Shown here in pieces: positions 5,065 to 5,265 of a stretch of 5,265 nt of DNA. This DNA comes from Pseudomonadota bacterium. GTDB lineage: Bacteria > Pseudomonadota > Alphaproteobacteria > Rhizobiales > Kaistiaceae. The DNA lies in the NCBI GenBank assembly GCA_023392225.1, contig JAEVZM010000132.1:1-5265 (forward strand), in the 5' to 3' direction. Under the pieces are notes generated by a model. The model saw only the letters and a list, made by a program, of their open reading frames with translations, was not told the DNA's origin and did not search any database. The translations under genes were made by a program, and so were the position numbers. Within the stretch, counting starts at the first letter, position 1; the number at the start of each line of letters is the position of its first letter.

Positions 5065-5265
5065 TCAGTTGGTGATCTCCTTGACGGTGTCGCTCACGGC
5101 GTCGCCGACGGCTTCGCCGGCGTCCTTCACCGCCTGACCGGCATCCTTCACCACCTCGCCGGCGTCTTCGACGATGTCGGGCGCCGGGGTCGTCGCCGTG
5201 GCGTCCGTCACGCAGCGCACCGGGCTGCCCTCGGCGGCGGCGTTGACCTGCCCGGAGGGACAGAC
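5065..5265 (-). CDS. Uncharacterised protein with heptad-repeat tail, C-terminal 66 residues (runs off right edge)
   Basis: The frame is open from the window edge to TGA at 5067-5065. I do not recognise the family. The visible part starts VCPSGQVNAAAEGSPVRC, with two cysteines 16 residues apart that could form a disulfide. It continues through a Thr/Pro/Ala linker (about 19-29) into an amphipathic tail. The tail is built from 7-residue units: IVEDAGE, VVKDAGQ, AVKDAGE, AVGDAVS, DTVKEIT, then a final Asn. The DAG(E/Q)xVKDAG pattern recalls small entericidin-like and other surface or periplasmic proteins, and a cysteine pair would fit an extracytoplasmic place, but the N-terminus and any signal peptide lie outside the window. 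It is convergent with the transporter, 42 bases stop to stop. Coding is supported by the codon-phased repeat and GC-rich third positions. Confidence 0.72.
   Translation of the reverse strand, partial: VCPSGQVNAAAEGSPVRCVTDATATTPAPDIVEDAGEVVKDAGQAVKDAGEAVGDAVSDTVKEITN
5092..5175 (-). repeat. Degenerate 21-base tandem repeat coding for 7-residue units
   Basis: Four consecutive 21-base units (5175-5155, 5154-5134, 5133-5113, 5112-5092) encode IVEDAGE, VVKDAGQ, AVKDAGE and AVGDAVS. Units two and three differ at only a few bases; the outer two are more diverged. A GCCGG(C/T) core recurs every 21 bases in the first three units. The period is a whole number of codons, so copy-number change would keep the frame. 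It lies within the unrecognised right-edge gene. Confidence 0.7.

Noticed and set aside
4053..5075. 340-codon plus-strand frame overlapping the transporter
   Set aside because: It lies in a different frame of the same strand. The Arg/Ala/His-rich product is a shadow, while the 4096 frame gives ten clear membrane helices.

Overview
This is a GC-rich chromosomal window from what is most likely an alphaproteobacterium. The base composition is clearly GC-rich by eye but was not counted. The protein sequences read like the Hyphomicrobiales/Rhodospirillales group, and the order proA-nadD-rsfS-rlmH-envC is a familiar alphaproteobacterial housekeeping block. I see no mobile element, CRISPR array, tRNA or rRNA.

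Most of the window (positions 3933 down to 1) is a minus-strand block. In transcription order it holds proA (proline synthesis), nadD (NAD synthesis), rsfS (ribosome silencing factor), rlmH (23S rRNA methyltransferase) and the first 262 codons of an EnvC-type murein hydrolase activator that runs off the left edge. proA and nadD are 9 bases apart and in the same reading frame, and nadD to rsfS is 21 bases, so these three look co-transcribed. rlmH follows after 88 bases. The envC-like gene follows after 151 bases and has its own promoter candidate with a perfect TTGACA box. Three of the five complete genes appear to use non-ATG starts: nadD TTG, rlmH GTG and the transporter GTG.

On the plus strand, facing away from proA across a 162-base spacer, is a 308-residue, ten-helix EamA/DMT-family transporter (4096-5022). 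The spacer carries two inverted repeats. One, TTGAC-N7-GTCAA, encloses a TAAAAT box and resembles a TetR-type operator. A possible 18-codon leader frame ends inside the transporter start codon.

At the right edge, convergent with the transporter, is the 66-residue C-terminal end of a minus-strand protein I do not recognise. Its tail is built from 7-residue amphipathic repeats encoded by a degenerate 21-base tandem repeat.

Together the block joins amino-acid and cofactor synthesis with ribosome maturation/hibernation and cell-wall remodelling, all growth-linked functions. The window is essentially ordinary core genome. The points worth a second look are regulatory (the divergent spacer, the rsfS start and the proA/nadD junction), the separation of proA from proB, and the heptad-repeat protein. 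I found no convincing sign of a new multi-gene system.
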